DNA of 64,000 nucleotides from Massilia pinisoli (GTDB lineage Bacteria; Pseudomonadota; Gammaproteobacteria; Burkholderiales; Burkholderiaceae_D). The stretch is taken from NCBI RefSeq assembly GCF_024753285.1, contig NZ_JANUGW010000003.1, positions 413,952 to 477,951 on the forward strand, in the 5' to 3' direction. Under the pieces are notes generated by a model, which saw only the letters and a program-made list of their open reading frames with translations, was not told the origin of the DNA and ran no database searches. Shown piece after piece: positions 26,143-35,575 of this stretch (its first letter is position 1; each line of letters begins with the position of its first letter). Both the position numbers and the translations under genes were made by a program.

Positions 26143-28052
26143 CAGAACGTGAACCCCAGTGAGAAGTGCAGGCGGACTTTATGCACGGCCTTGCCGTACG
26201 CGACGTCGACGTTGATCGGGCCGACCGGACTGCGCCAGCGCGCGCCGACGCCGTAGCCGACCTTCGGCTTCAGGTCGTGGAAATTGTCGCCCGCGTTGCC
26301 GACGTCGTAGAACACGGCCGCGCCCCACGGCGGCTTGAACCAGTAATCGTATTCGGCGCTGCCGGTGAGCAGGTAGCGGCCCCCGGTGATGGCGGAACCG
26401 ACCGGCACGCCCAGCTGTTGGTAGCCGTAGCCGCGCACGGACTGGTCGCCGCCGGCGCGGAACAGGAACGTCGAGGGCACGCCGTTCTTGTCCTTCGAGC
26501 CGACGGCGCCGAATTCGCCGCGCGCGATGAAGGTGCCGGCCTCGCCGACGGGCTTGTAGACGAGGCCGCGCGTGTAGATGCGCACGAATTTCTCGTCCGT
26601 CAGGACGGGCAGCACGGCGCCGCCGACCTGTGCGTTGACGATGTAGCCGCGCGACGGCTGCACGAGGCTGTCCAGGTGGCGCTTCGTGATCGAGAACGTC
26701 AGCGGCAGACTATTCACACGCGTCGTCGGCATGTCGTCGATGGTCACCTGTTCGGTCAGCGCTTCCAGGGTGAGCGTCTTTTCCAGCAACGGCGAGCCCC
26801 ACGCGCGCTTGGCGTGCACGCTCGTCGTGCGCGTGATCTGGCCGTTGGCGTCGAGGCGGTCGTAGCCGGCGCCGAAGCTGTTGTTGTAGCCGCCCGTCGT
26901 CGTCGGCAGGTAGAACTCGGCCTTCGCGGCCTGGTGCTTCTGCTCGTACAGCAGGTTGCTCTTCATGCGCTTGCCGAACACGTTCAGGTCGTCGTATTCG
27001 GCCTGCGCGCGGGCGCCCGTGTTGGTCGAGTAACCGAGGCCCAGCGCCACGTTCTTGCGCTTGTTCTCCGTGACGCGCACGAGCACCGGGAGCACGGCCG
27101 GTGGGCTCGGCGGCTGCGGCGTCGCCGCCTCGTTCTCCTTCAGGTCCTGCACCTGCGACGCGATCACGGACGACATGTCGGCGCTCACTTCGACGCCGCT
27201 GAAATAGCCCGTGTCCTGCAGGCGGCCCTGCAGTGCCTGCAGCGCCGCCTCGCTGTATTCGTCGCCGGGGCGGATCGTGTTCAGGTTCGTGATCACGCTG
27301 GCCGGGTAGCGTTTCAGGCCCTCGATCTCGAGGCCGCCGAAGTGGGCGTCCGGGCCGCTGTCGACGACCACCTTCAGCAATGCGCGGTGCGTGTCCGGAT
27401 CGACGGTGGCGGAAGAATCGAGGAGCTGTGCGCGCGGGAAGCGCGTCTGCGCGATCTGGCGCACGAGGCCGCGCTTGGCCGCTTCCCAGTCGGCCGTGCG
27501 GAAGCGCTTGCCGACAGGCAGGGTCCAGCGGTTGCGCAGCGCGGCCGCGTCGATCGGGGCGCTGCCCTTGTCGAACGGGACGAAGCCGCGCAGCTCGATG
27601 TCGACGTCGCCGACGGTGACGGGGTCGCCCGGCACGACGTCGATGAGCACCAGCGGCTTCGTGCCGGACGTGTCGAGGTCGGCGGACACGGTCGGGCTGT
27701 AGTAGCCCTCGGTGGCGATCAGCGTCTTGATCTGCTCGGGCGCCGCGCGCACGAGGCGCAGCAGCTGTTCGCGGTCGAGCCGAGGGTTGCCGCGCCAGCG
27801 CATCAGGTCGAGGTTATTCTCCATCAGCTCGCGCAACTGGCGCGGCGCGTCGATGCGGACGTCATAGTCGACGGCACGGGATGGCGCGACGTCGGCGGCT
27901 GGGGCCGGCGCTTGCGCTTGCTCGTCCTGCGCGGCCGCGACCGGGACCAGTAACAGCGGGCATAGCGCGTTCACGGCCAGCACGATTTGTGCCAAAATTC
28001 GTGATCGCGCCGGCGCCATCGCCGTGCATGGGTCGGGTCGTGCGGGAAACAT
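26142..28052 (-). CDS. tamA: TamA, outer-membrane Omp85-family assembly protein
   Basis: A 636-residue Omp85 protein. The start is taken at MFPARPDPC because GGAG precedes it; a later ATG (MAPARSRIL) would also leave a signal peptide (LAQIVLAVNALCPLLLVPVAAA). Three POTRA domains occupy about residues 65-310 (for example VTVGDVDIELRGF). The C-terminal barrel carries the family hallmark GGDQSVRGYGYQQLG (the conserved VRGF/Y motif) and ends in the strand KVRLHFSLGFTF with terminal Phe, the BAM-recognition signal. It acts with TamB to insert outer-membrane proteins such as autotransporters. Confidence 0.93.
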   Translation of the reverse strand: MFPARPDPCTAMAPARSRILAQIVLAVNALCPLLLVPVAAAQDEQAQAPAPAADVAPSRAVDYDVRIDAPRQLRELMENNLDLMRWRGNPRLDREQLLRLVRAAPEQIKTLIATEGYYSPTVSADLDTSGTKPLVLIDVVPGDPVTVGDVDIELRGFVPFDKGSAPIDAAALRNRWTLPVGKRFRTADWEAAKRGLVRQIAQTRFPRAQLLDSSATVDPDTHRALLKVVVDSGPDAHFGGLEIEGLKRYPASVITNLNTIRPGDEYSEAALQALQGRLQDTGYFSGVEVSADMSSVIASQVQDLKENEAATPQPPSPPAVLPVLVRVTENKRKNVALGLGYSTNTGARAQAEYDDLNVFGKRMKSNLLYEQKHQAAKAEFYLPTTTGGYNNSFGAGYDRLDANGQITRTTSVHAKRAWGSPLLEKTLTLEALTEQVTIDDMPTTRVNSLPLTFSITKRHLDSLVQPSRGYIVNAQVGGAVLPVLTDEKFVRIYTRGLVYKPVGEAGTFIARGEFGAVGSKDKNGVPSTFLFRAGGDQSVRGYGYQQLGVPVGSAITGGRYLLTGSAEYDYWFKPPWGAAVFYDVGNAGDNFHDLKPKVGYGVGARWRSPVGPINVDVAYGKAVHKVRLHFSLGFTF

Positions 28053-28146
28053 GTCGCTCCATTCGTCAATATGCCGGCCACATCTTAACTGATTGTCAAA
28101 TGTGATGGCGGACGCCTCGCTCGACAATTACTTCAGGAAATCCACT

Positions 28147-28860
28147 ATGCACCCACCCGATACCGCGCTCGTCCTGTTCAGCGGCGGACAAGATTCCACC
28201 ACCTGCCTGGCCTGGGCCCTGCAGCGCTACGAGCGCGTCGAGACCATCGGGTTCGACTACGGCCAGCGCCATGCGATCGAGCTGGACGTGCGCGCACCCG
28301 TGCTCGCGAAGATGCGGGCGCTGTCCGCCACGTGGGACCAGCGCCTCGGCGAGGACCACCTGATCGACCTGTCGCTGATCGCGCGCATCTCCGACACGGC
28401 ACTGACCAGCAACGTCGAGATCGCGATGCAGGCCAACGGCTTGCCGAACACGTTCGTCCCCGGCCGCAACCTGCTGTTCATGACGGTGGCGGCGACGGTC
28501 GCGTACCGGCGCGGCCTGAACGTGCTCGTGGGCGGGATGTGCGAGACGGACTTCTCCGGCTACCCCGACTGCCGCGACGACACGATGAAGGCGCTGCAGG
28601 TCGCGCTGAACCTCGGCATGGCAACGCGCCTGAAGGTGGAGACGCCGCTGATGTGGATCGACAAGAAGCAGACGTGGCAGCTGGCGGAGGCGTGCGGCGG
28701 CGAGGCGCTCGTCGACCTGATCCGCTTCGAGACCCACACGTGCTACCTGGGCGAGCGGGGGGCGCCGCATGCCTGGGGCCACGGCTGCGGCAAGTGCCCG
28801 GCGTGCGAGCTGCGCGCGCGCGGCTACGAGCAATACGCACGGGAACGCGCGGGCGCGTGA
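28147..28860 (+). CDS. queC: QueC, 7-cyano-7-deazaguanine synthase
   Basis: A 237-residue enzyme that converts 7-carboxy-7-deazaguanine, ammonia and ATP to preQ0 in queuosine biosynthesis. The ATP pyrophosphatase loop SGGQDSTT is at residues 12-19. The zinc site is visible as Cys199, Cys214, Cys217 and Cys220 (ending [12 protein letters not shown]). The start at [11 protein letters not shown] is supported by AGGAA upstream and by the position of the PP-loop; the frame opens 18 codons earlier at TTG in a poor context. No queD, queE or queF is adjacent, so the pathway is scattered. Confidence 0.95.
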   Translation: MHPPDTALVLFSGGQDSTTCLAWALQRYERVETIGFDYGQRHAIELDVRAPVLAKMRALSATWDQRLGEDHLIDLSLIARISDTALTSNVEIAMQANGLPNTFVPGRNLLFMTVAATVAYRRGLNVLVGGMCETDFSGYPDCRDDTMKALQVALNLGMATRLKVETPLMWIDKKQTWQLAEACGGEALVDLIRFETHTCYLGERGAPHAWGHGCGKCPACELRARGYEQYARERAGA

Positions 28861-28877
28861 CCCCCGCCTGACCCCCC

Positions 28878-29621
28878 ATGCGCCTCGCCCTGCTGACCGA
28901 CCTGCACGCGAACCGCGAAGCCGTCGAGGCCTGCCTCGCGCACGCGGCGCAGCAGCACGTCGACCAGTACGCGTTCACGGGCGACTTCGTCGGCTACGGC
29001 GCCGATCCGGCCTGGGTCGTGCGCACGGTGATGGACCACGTGGCGCGCGGCGCCATCGCCGTGCAGGGCAACCACGACTACGCCGTCACGCACCCGCCCA
29101 CGTCGCGCATGCACGCGGAAGCGCGCGAAGTCATCGCCTGGACCGGCGGCCAGCTGGACGCCGACCAGATCGCGTTCCTCGCCGCGCTGCCCCTCACGCA
29201 CAAGCAGGGCAACGCCTTCTTCGTGCACGCCAGCGCGCATGCGCCGCAGCAGTGGGAATACATCACGGACGTCGCCGCGGCCGAGCGCAGCATCCGCGCC
29301 GCCGGGAGCCGCATCGTGTTTTCGGGCCATGTGCACATGCCGGCGCTGTACCGCCGCGCCGACGACGGCCGCATGGGCCGCCACGTGCCGCAGGCGGGGG
29401 AAGCCATCGCCCTGCAGCCGCAGCACCAGTACCTCGTGCTGCCGGGCGCCGTGGGCCAGCCGCGCGACCAGAACAATGCGGCCTGCTATGCGATCTTCGA
29501 TGACGGGGCGCGCGAGATCCAGTATTTTCGCGTGCCGTACGACCACGGGGCGGCCGCGCGCAAGGTCATCGCGGCTGGGTTGCCGATCGTGTTCGCGATG
29601 CGGCTGGTGGAAGGGATTTAG
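28878..29621 (+). CDS. Metallophosphoesterase, calcineurin-like
   Basis: A 247-residue phosphoesterase with the five family motifs: LLTDLHAN (metal ligands D and H), GDFVGYG, GNHD (catalytic histidine region), FVHASAHAP and SGHVHMP. This set matches the YfcE/MJ0936-like diesterase group. The natural substrate, probably a cyclic or phosphodiester compound, is unknown. It follows queC by 17 bp on the same strand and may be co-transcribed. Its stop overlaps the stop of the convergent small membrane protein. Confidence 0.85.
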   Translation: MRLALLTDLHANREAVEACLAHAAQQHVDQYAFTGDFVGYGADPAWVVRTVMDHVARGAIAVQGNHDYAVTHPPTSRMHAEAREVIAWTGGQLDADQIAFLAALPLTHKQGNAFFVHASAHAPQQWEYITDVAAAERSIRAAGSRIVFSGHVHMPALYRRADDGRMGRHVPQAGEAIALQPQHQYLVLPGAVGQPRDQNNAACYAIFDDGAREIQYFRVPYDHGAAARKVIAAGLPIVFAMRLVEGI

Positions 29622-29989
29622 ACGGCTTGCTGCATCACGCGGTGCTTGCGCGACCGGCTCACGAAGAACCACACGATTGCGACAGGGACCAGCAGCGGGA
29701 GCAGCAGCGGCGACACCATCAGCGCCAGCACGCACGCGCCGATGGCCAAGCCGCCGATGCACAGGACGCCCACGCCAGCGAACACCACGGCCAGCACGGC
29801 GCCCACGAACAGCATGATCACGCCGGCCAGCAGCAGCCCGCCGCCCGCGAAGAACGTCGCCAGCAGGGCGCCCAGCGGTCCGCCAATGTCTTCGCCGTCG
29901 ATGTTGACGACGCTGTCGCCGAACGTGAACACATTCCAGACGAGCAGGGCGAACAGGAACAGGATGATGATGGCGGCGGTCTTTTTCAT
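29618..29989 (-). CDS. Small membrane protein, about four helices
   Basis: A 123-residue hydrophobic protein starting MKKTAAIIILFLFALLVWNVF, with GAGG at a suitable distance from the ATG. It has an N-terminal helix, a short periplasmic loop (GDSVVNIDGEDIGG), and three further hydrophobic segments before a basic tail (SRSRKHRVMQQAV). The glycine-rich helices lack charged residues and no motif is recognised. An upstream frame extension of 54 residues is arginine-rich and is not included. It appears to be a single-gene unit. Confidence 0.75.
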   Translation of the reverse strand: MKKTAAIIILFLFALLVWNVFTFGDSVVNIDGEDIGGPLGALLATFFAGGGLLLAGVIMLFVGAVLAVVFAGVGVLCIGGLAIGACVLALMVSPLLLPLLVPVAIVWFFVSRSRKHRVMQQAV

Positions 29990-30163
29990 GATGGGTCCTC
30001 GCGGTGTCTTGTTGATCGGGTCATGTCGTTGTCGGCATGGTCGTACTGTATCTGTACGTCCCGCGCGCCTCCACCAGGCTGCGACAAGCTGCATTTTTCG
30101 AGGGCCGGAGGGTTGCCTGCGGCGACGAACGGCGCGCCCGCGCGGCTGGCCCAACCACAGCCG

Positions 30164-30883
30164 CTAGTCGTCGCCGTCGACGTCGAAGCGGCTGCGCACG
30201 TAGTCGATGTGCGTCTGCATGGCCGTGCGCGCCTCTTCCGGGCGGCGCGCACAGATCGCGTCGCAGATCGTGCGGTGCTGCAGCGACAGGGTTTCCGACA
30301 CCGACTGGTTCAGTTCGCGCAAGCCGTCCACGTTGCGGATGATGTGCTCGCGCATCATCTTCGTGATGCTGCTGTGCAGGTGCAGGAACATGCCGTTGCC
30401 CGACGCCTTGGCGATCGCCTCGTGCAGCTCGACGTCGATGCGCGATTCGCCCCCATGGTCGCCTGCGCGCCGTGCCTGGTCGAGCCGCGCCATCGCGCCG
30501 CGGATGCGCTCGAGGTCGTCGTCCGTGCCGCGCAACGCGGCGAAATACGCGGTCGCGCCTTCCAGCACGCGGCGGAATTCCAGGATGTCTTCGCGCCGCG
30601 CGGGGCTGTCGGCGATCAGCTGGCCCCACGGCGACGTCGCGCCCGTGCGCAACTGGTCGGACACGAACACGCCGCTGCGCGGCCGGATCTGCACGAGGCC
30701 GCGCGCCCCCAGCTGCTGGATCGCTTCCCGCACCGTATTGCGCGACACGGCGTAGCGGGCCGCGAGCTCGCGCTCCGACGGCAGCCGAGAATTCGCGGGG
30801 AACGTGCCGTCAAGCAAGGCGTCCTCCAGCCTGCGCGTGACCGAGGTGACCCGTCCGCCGGTCTGCCGATTCGATGTCGCCAC
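30164..30883 (-). CDS. GntR/FadR-family regulator of the lactate operon (LldR-like)
   Basis: A 239-residue FCD-type GntR regulator, read from a GTG start with AGGAAAGG upstream; the longer frame to 30982 would cover the divergent promoter. The winged helix spans about residues 10-75 (SERELAARYAVSRNTVREAIQQLGARGLV), and the FCD effector domain (about 90-230) has the histidine/aspartate ligands for a metal-carboxylate effector typical of LldR and LutR. It is divergent from the lut-lldP-glc operon, so L-lactate or glycolate is the likely effector. A CTGG-CCCAA-CCAG inverted repeat lies just upstream of its start. Confidence 0.88.
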   Translation of the reverse strand: MATSNRQTGGRVTSVTRRLEDALLDGTFPANSRLPSERELAARYAVSRNTVREAIQQLGARGLVQIRPRSGVFVSDQLRTGATSPWGQLIADSPARREDILEFRRVLEGATAYFAALRGTDDDLERIRGAMARLDQARRAGDHGGESRIDVELHEAIAKASGNGMFLHLHSSITKMMREHIIRNVDGLRELNQSVSETLSLQHRTICDAICARRPEEARTAMQTHIDYVRSRFDVDGDD

Positions 30884-30896
30884 GTCAATCCCTTTC

Positions 30897-30909
30897 CTGG
30901 CCCAACCAG
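30897..30909. promoter_or_regulatory. Possible FadR/LldR-type operator
   Basis: CTGGCCCAACCAG is an inverted repeat with four-base arms and a five-base centre, 14 bp from the regulator start codon in the divergent region. It matches the FadR-family pattern TNGTNNNACNA at all but one of the fixed positions. The match is short and could be chance. Confidence 0.35.
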
Positions 30910-30984
30910 TTTGTCGTGCATACAGATTACTGGAAATATCTGCCAACAAAAAGAAAAACACGTATCCACGATCCGGAGACAACC

Positions 30985-31752
30985 ATGACCCGCTACGACC
31001 GTCCGCCCGCCAGCGACGTGTATCTGTTCGCCACCTGTGTGATCGACCTGTTCATGCCTCAGGCCGGCCTGGACGCCGTGCGCGTGCTCGAGGCGTCCGG
31101 CATCACCGTCCACTACCCGCGCGGCCAGAGCTGCTGCGGCCAGCCCGCCTGGAGCAGCGGCAATCCGGACGAGGCGCGCGCCGTCGCCCGCGCCCAGCTC
31201 GACCTGTTTCCGCACGACTGGCCCGTGATCGTCCCGTCCGGCTCCTGCGCCGGCATGATGCGCAAGCACTGGCCCGAACTGTTCCGCGACGACCCTGTCC
31301 TTGGCCCGCAAGCGCAGGCATTGGCCGAGCGCGTGTTCGAGTTCGCCGAATACCTGACGTGCGTGCTGGGCTGGAACTTGCCCGCCGGGACGTCCGTGGG
31401 ATCGGAGACGGTCGCGCTGCATACATCGTGCTCGGCACGGCGCGAGATGGGCACACGCGCACACGGCGTGGCGCTGCTCGATGGCTTGCCCGGCGTGACG
31501 CGTGTGGACCACGAACGCGAATCGGAATGCTGCGGCTTCGGCGGCTCGTTCTCGATCAAGCATGCCGATATTTCCGGCGCGATGGTCAAGGACAAGGTGG
31601 CGGCCGTGAGCGCGACCGGATGCGGCCGCGTCGTGTCGGCCGACTGCGCGTGCCTGCTCAACATCGGGCACGCGGCGCGACACCAGGGCGCGCCGTTCGA
31701 CGTCGAACACCTGGCCAGCTTCCTGTGGCGCCGGATGGGAGAACAGGCATGA
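30985..31752 (+). CDS. lutA: LutA/LldE, iron-sulfur subunit of the L-lactate oxidation complex
   Basis: A 255-residue protein starting MTRYDRPPASDVYLFATC, with CCGGAGAC upstream. It contains two cysteine-rich CCG-type motifs (SCCGQPAW near residue 47 and ECCGFGGSFS near 178), the pattern for the non-cubane or heterodisulfide-reductase-like [Fe-S] cluster domain. LutA, LutB and LutC together oxidise L-lactate to pyruvate without the flavin-dependent LldD enzyme. First gene of a seven-gene operon; the next gene overlaps its stop by four bases. Confidence 0.92.
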   Translation: MTRYDRPPASDVYLFATCVIDLFMPQAGLDAVRVLEASGITVHYPRGQSCCGQPAWSSGNPDEARAVARAQLDLFPHDWPVIVPSGSCAGMMRKHWPELFRDDPVLGPQAQALAERVFEFAEYLTCVLGWNLPAGTSVGSETVALHTSCSARREMGTRAHGVALLDGLPGVTRVDHERESECCGFGGSFSIKHADISGAMVKDKVAAVSATGCGRVVSADCACLLNIGHAARHQGAPFDVEHLASFLWRRMGEQA

Positions 31753-32438
31753 CGGCGCGCGACAGCATCCTCGGGCGCCTGCGCGCCGCCAATCCACGCG
31801 CGGCCGGCACGGCGGACCTCGAACGCCGCATCGACGCCCATTTCGACGCGCGCCGCGCCGCAACGCCGGATTCGCCGGACACGCTGGCGCAGCGCATGCT
31901 GGAGGCGCTGCACGCGGTGCGTGCGCAAGCCTGGTGCATGGCTGCCGAGGTGTGGCCCGCGCTGCTGGCCGAACGCATCGCGGCGGCGGGTGTGCGCCGC
32001 ATTCTCGTCGATGCCGCGACGCCGGAAGGCCGCGCGCTGCGCGCCGCGCTGCCGGCGGGCGTGGAAGCGGTCGCATTCGAACGGCCGCTGGAAGACTGGA
32101 AAGACGAGCTGTTCGACTCGGTCGATGCCGGCTTCACCGTCGCGCGCTCGGGTATCGCGGCCACGGGCACGCTCGTGCTGGCGCCGGATGCGGTCACGCC
32201 GCGCACGGTGTCGCTGGTGCCGCCGCTGCACATCGCGCTCGTCCACGCGCACACGCTGCACGCCGACCTGCACCAGGCCCTGCACGCCGAGCGCTGGCAG
32301 GACGGCATGCCGACGAACCTCGTGCTGGCGACAGGACCGTCGAAGACGTCCGACATCCAGCAGACCCTGGCGTTCGGCGCACACGGTCCGCGCTGGACGT
32401 GGATCGTGATCGTCACCGATGAGAGGAACCGCGCATGA
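31749..32438 (+). CDS. lutC: LutC/LldG, LUD-domain subunit of the L-lactate oxidation complex
   Basis: A 229-residue LUD-domain protein starting MTARDSILGRLRAANPRA. The frame stays open far upstream, but the ATG that overlaps the lutA stop gives the right length and N-terminus. The C-terminal half has the LUD signature region DSVDAGFTVARSGIAATGTLVL, then GPSKTSDIQQ, which is highly conserved in LutC. The protein has no cluster ligands of its own. Overlaps lutB by four bases. The gene order A-C-B differs from the B. subtilis lutABC order. Confidence 0.92.
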   Translation: MTARDSILGRLRAANPRAAGTADLERRIDAHFDARRAATPDSPDTLAQRMLEALHAVRAQAWCMAAEVWPALLAERIAAAGVRRILVDAATPEGRALRAALPAGVEAVAFERPLEDWKDELFDSVDAGFTVARSGIAATGTLVLAPDAVTPRTVSLVPPLHIALVHAHTLHADLHQALHAERWQDGMPTNLVLATGPSKTSDIQQTLAFGAHGPRWTWIVIVTDERNRA

Positions 32439-33880
32439 CGACGTCCCCGTTGCAATTCGTGCCGCCGCAGGACTTCCACGCGCGCAGCCGCGCGGCGCTC
32501 GCCGACCCGCATTTGCGCCAGAGTTTTCGCGGCGCGATGACCTTCCTGCAGGACAAGCGCCGCAGCCAGTTCGGCGACGACGACGAGCTGCAGCAGCTGC
32601 GCGACCTCGGCGAAGCGGTGCGCAAGAACGCATTGGCCAAGCTGCCCGCGCTGCTCGAGCAGCTGGACGACAAGCTGACGGCCGCCGGGGCGCACGTCCA
32701 CTGGGCCGCCACGCCCGAGGAGGCGAACGCGATCATCCACCGCATCGCGACGGCGCGCGGTGCCCGCCGCATCGTCAAGGGCAAGTCGATGGCGAGCGAG
32801 GAAATCGAGCTGAATCATTACCTGGCCGAGCGCGGCATCGAATGCCTGGAATCGGACATGGGCGAATACATCGTCCAGCTGGCGGGCGAAAAGCCGTCGC
32901 ACATCGTGATGCCGGCCATTCACAAGACGCGCGCCGACATCGGCGCGCTGTTCGCGGAGCACATCCCTGGCGCCGCGTACACGGAAGATGTCGACCAGCT
33001 AATCCAGACCGGACGACTGACGTTGCGCAGCGCGTTCGTCGATGCCGACATCGGCCTGTCCGGCGTAAACTTCGCCGCGGCCGACACGGGCACGTTGTGG
33101 CTCGTCGAGAATGAGGGCAACGGCCGGCTGTCGACTACGGTGCCCGACGTGCACATCGCCATCATGGGCATCGAGAAGGTCGTGGAAAAGCTGGAGCATA
33201 TCGTGCCGCTCGCGAGCCTGCTGACGCGCTCCGCCACCGGCCAGGCCATCACGACGTACTGCAACCTGATCTCCGGCCCGCGCCGCGCGGGTGAACTCGA
33301 TGGACCGCGCGAACTGCACCTCGTCCTGCTGGACAACGGCCGTACGCAGGCGTATGCGGACGAAGAGCTGCGCGCGACACTCCAATGCATCCGCTGCGGC
33401 GCGTGCATGAACCATTGCCCCGTCTATGGCCGCATCGGCGGGCATGCGTACGGCACGACGTATCCCGGACCGATCGGCGCGATCCTGTCGCCGCACCTGC
33501 TGGGCCTCGAGTCGACGGCGGATCTCGCCACGGCGTCGAGCCTGTGCGGCGCGTGCGGCGACGTCTGCCCCGTGCGCATCCCGATCCCGCAACTGCTCGT
33601 GCGCCTGCGCACGGAGGCGAACCGCAATCCCGATGCCGAAGTCGAACACCCGCTGCGCGGGCAGGGCGCCAAGTACAGCCGCGGCGAGCGCCTCGTCTGG
33701 CGCTTCTGGCGCGGCGCGTTCGCCCGGCCCGGCGTGTATCGCATGTTCCGCTGGGCGGCCACGCGGCTGCGCGCGCTGGCACCGAACGAGCAGCTGGGGT
33801 GGACGGCGCACCGCACGCCGCTGAAGCCGGCGCCGCGCAGCCTGGCCGACCTGCTGCGCGAGCGCGGGCAGCCCGAATAA
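32435..33880 (+). CDS. lutB: LutB/LldF, iron-sulfur and LUD subunit of L-lactate oxidation
   Basis: A 481-residue protein. The N-terminal two thirds is a LUD domain with KGKSMASEEIELNHYL and the segment GVNFAAADTGTLWLVENEGNGR. The C-terminal third has two ferredoxin-type cluster motifs, CIRCGACMNHCP from about Cys318 and CGACGDVCP from about Cys371, which bind [4Fe-4S] clusters. It is the central electron-transfer subunit of the LutABC complex; electrons should enter the quinone pool. A short AT-rich gap of 36 bp separates it from lldP, with no terminator. Confidence 0.93.
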   Translation: MTTSPLQFVPPQDFHARSRAALADPHLRQSFRGAMTFLQDKRRSQFGDDDELQQLRDLGEAVRKNALAKLPALLEQLDDKLTAAGAHVHWAATPEEANAIIHRIATARGARRIVKGKSMASEEIELNHYLAERGIECLESDMGEYIVQLAGEKPSHIVMPAIHKTRADIGALFAEHIPGAAYTEDVDQLIQTGRLTLRSAFVDADIGLSGVNFAAADTGTLWLVENEGNGRLSTTVPDVHIAIMGIEKVVEKLEHIVPLASLLTRSATGQAITTYCNLISGPRRAGELDGPRELHLVLLDNGRTQAYADEELRATLQCIRCGACMNHCPVYGRIGGHAYGTTYPGPIGAILSPHLLGLESTADLATASSLCGACGDVCPVRIPIPQLLVRLRTEANRNPDAEVEHPLRGQGAKYSRGERLVWRFWRGAFARPGVYRMFRWAATRLRALAPNEQLGWTAHRTPLKPAPRSLADLLRERGQPE

Positions 33881-33916
33881 AAACATATAAAAATTCTATC
33901 AATCGAGGAGACACAC

Positions 33917-35575
33917 ATGGTTTGGCAACAGATTTATGATCCGTTCGGCAGCATGGCGTTATCGACGTTGTTGGCGGCAGTACCCGTCGTGGTGATGCTG
34001 GCCGCACTGGGCTTCTTCCACATCAAAGCCCACATCGCCGCGGCGCTGGGCCTGGCCGCCGCGTTCTGCGTCGCGGTCTTCGCCTACCACATGCCGGCCC
34101 CGATGGCGGGCAAGGCCGCGCTGCTGGGCGGCTTCACGGGCCTGCTGCCGATCGGCTGGATCGTCCTGAACATCATCTTCCTGCAGCAGTTGTGCGAGCA
34201 GAACGGCAGCTTCAAGGTGCTGCAGGCGTCGCTGTCCGGCATCACGAACGACCGCCGCCTGCAACTGCTCTTGATCGCGTTCTGCTTCGGCGCGTTCTTC
34301 GAGGGCGCGGCGGGCTTCGGCACGCCCGTCGCCGTCACGGCCGGCATCCTGATCGGGCTCGGATTCTCGCCGCTGGCCGCGTCCGGCCTGTCGCTGATCG
34401 CGAACACGGCGCCCGTCGCATTCGGCGCGCTCGGCTCTCCGGTGATCACCTTGGCCAAGGTGCACGGCTACGACCTGATGGAAGTGACGGCGATGATCGG
34501 CCGCCAGCTGCCGTTCTTTTCGCTGCTCGTGCCGTTCTGGCTGATCTGGGCGTTCGCCGGCCGCAAGGCGATGTGGGACATCTGGCCCGCCATCCTCGTC
34601 ACGGGCCTGTCGTTCGCGATCCCGCAATACCTCGTGTCGAACTTCATCGGCCCGGAACTCGTGGACATCATCGCCGCGCTGGTGTCGATGGCGGCGCTGA
34701 TCCTGTTCCTGCGCGTGTGGCAGCCGAAGACCGTATGGACGAACGCGAGCCTGAAGGGCCGTGAAGCGGAATCCGCGCCGCGCCGCGCGGAGAGCACGAA
34801 GGCGTACACGCGGGCGGAATACGTGCGCGCCTGGACGCCGTGGCTCATCCTCACCGTGTTCGTCTTCATCTGGGGCCTGCCCCCGGTGAAGGCGTATTTC
34901 AACGGCGTGTTCGCGCCGAAGTTCCCGATGGACGGCCTGCACAACGCGGTCATGCGCGTGCCGCCCGTGGTGCCGAAGGCCGTGCCGGAAGCGGCCGTCT
35001 ACGTCTTCAACCTGCTGTCCGCGACCGGGACAGGCATCCTGCTGTCCGCCATCGCCGGTGCGCTGTTCATGCACTACAGCCTCGGTGCAATCGTACGCAC
35101 GTTCTTCCGCACCTTGTGGCTCGTCCGCTATTCGCTGCTGACGATCGTGCTGATGCTCGCGCTGGGCACACTGACGCGCTACTCCGGCACCGACACCACG
35201 TTGGGTCTCGCGTTCGCCAACACGGGCGCGCTGTACCCGTTCTTCGGCACCTTGATGGGCTGGCTCGGCGTGGCGATGACCGGGTCGGACACGGCGTCGA
35301 ACGTGCTGTTCGGCGGCATGCAGAAGGTCGCGGCGCAGCAGCTCGGCCTCGCGCCGAACCTGATGGGCGCCGCGAACAGTTCGGGCGGCGTCATGGGCAA
35401 GATGATCGATGCCCAGTCCATCGTCGTCGCGTCCACGGCGACGCGCTGGGTCAACCACGAAGGCGACATCCTGCGCTTCGTCTTCTTCCATTCGTTCGCG
35501 CTGGCCTCCCTGGTCGGCGTCATGGTCACGTTGCAGGCGTATGTGTGGCCCTTTACGTTGCTGGTGATCCGATGA
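33917..35575 (+). CDS. lldP: LldP-family lactate/glycolate permease
   Basis: A 552-residue permease with about 12 to 14 membrane helices. The LctP family signature is visible as FFEGAAGFGTPVAVTAGILI and ALGSPVITLAKVHG in the first half, and TGSDTASNVLFGGMQKVAA with ANSSGGVMGKMI in the second. GAGGAG lies eight bases upstream of the ATG. Characterised LldP imports L-lactate, D-lactate and glycolate with protons, so one transporter can feed both enzyme systems encoded in the operon. It overlaps glcD by four bases. Confidence 0.95.
   Translation: MVWQQIYDPFGSMALSTLLAAVPVVVMLAALGFFHIKAHIAAALGLAAAFCVAVFAYHMPAPMAGKAALLGGFTGLLPIGWIVLNIIFLQQLCEQNGSFKVLQASLSGITNDRRLQLLLIAFCFGAFFEGAAGFGTPVAVTAGILIGLGFSPLAASGLSLIANTAPVAFGALGSPVITLAKVHGYDLMEVTAMIGRQLPFFSLLVPFWLIWAFAGRKAMWDIWPAILVTGLSFAIPQYLVSNFIGPELVDIIAALVSMAALILFLRVWQPKTVWTNASLKGREAESAPRRAESTKAYTRAEYVRAWTPWLILTVFVFIWGLPPVKAYFNGVFAPKFPMDGLHNAVMRVPPVVPKAVPEAAVYVFNLLSATGTGILLSAIAGALFMHYSLGAIVRTFFRTLWLVRYSLLTIVLMLALGTLTRYSGTDTTLGLAFANTGALYPFFGTLMGWLGVAMTGSDTASNVLFGGMQKVAAQQLGLAPNLMGAANSSGGVMGKMIDAQSIVVASTATRWVNHEGDILRFVFFHSFALASLVGVMVTLQAYVWPFTLLVIR

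Noticed and set aside
21508..26256. A 1582-residue open frame opposite tamB
   Set aside because: It is a high-GC shadow of tamB, arginine- and alanine-rich without motifs, and crosses the palindromic intergenic repeat.
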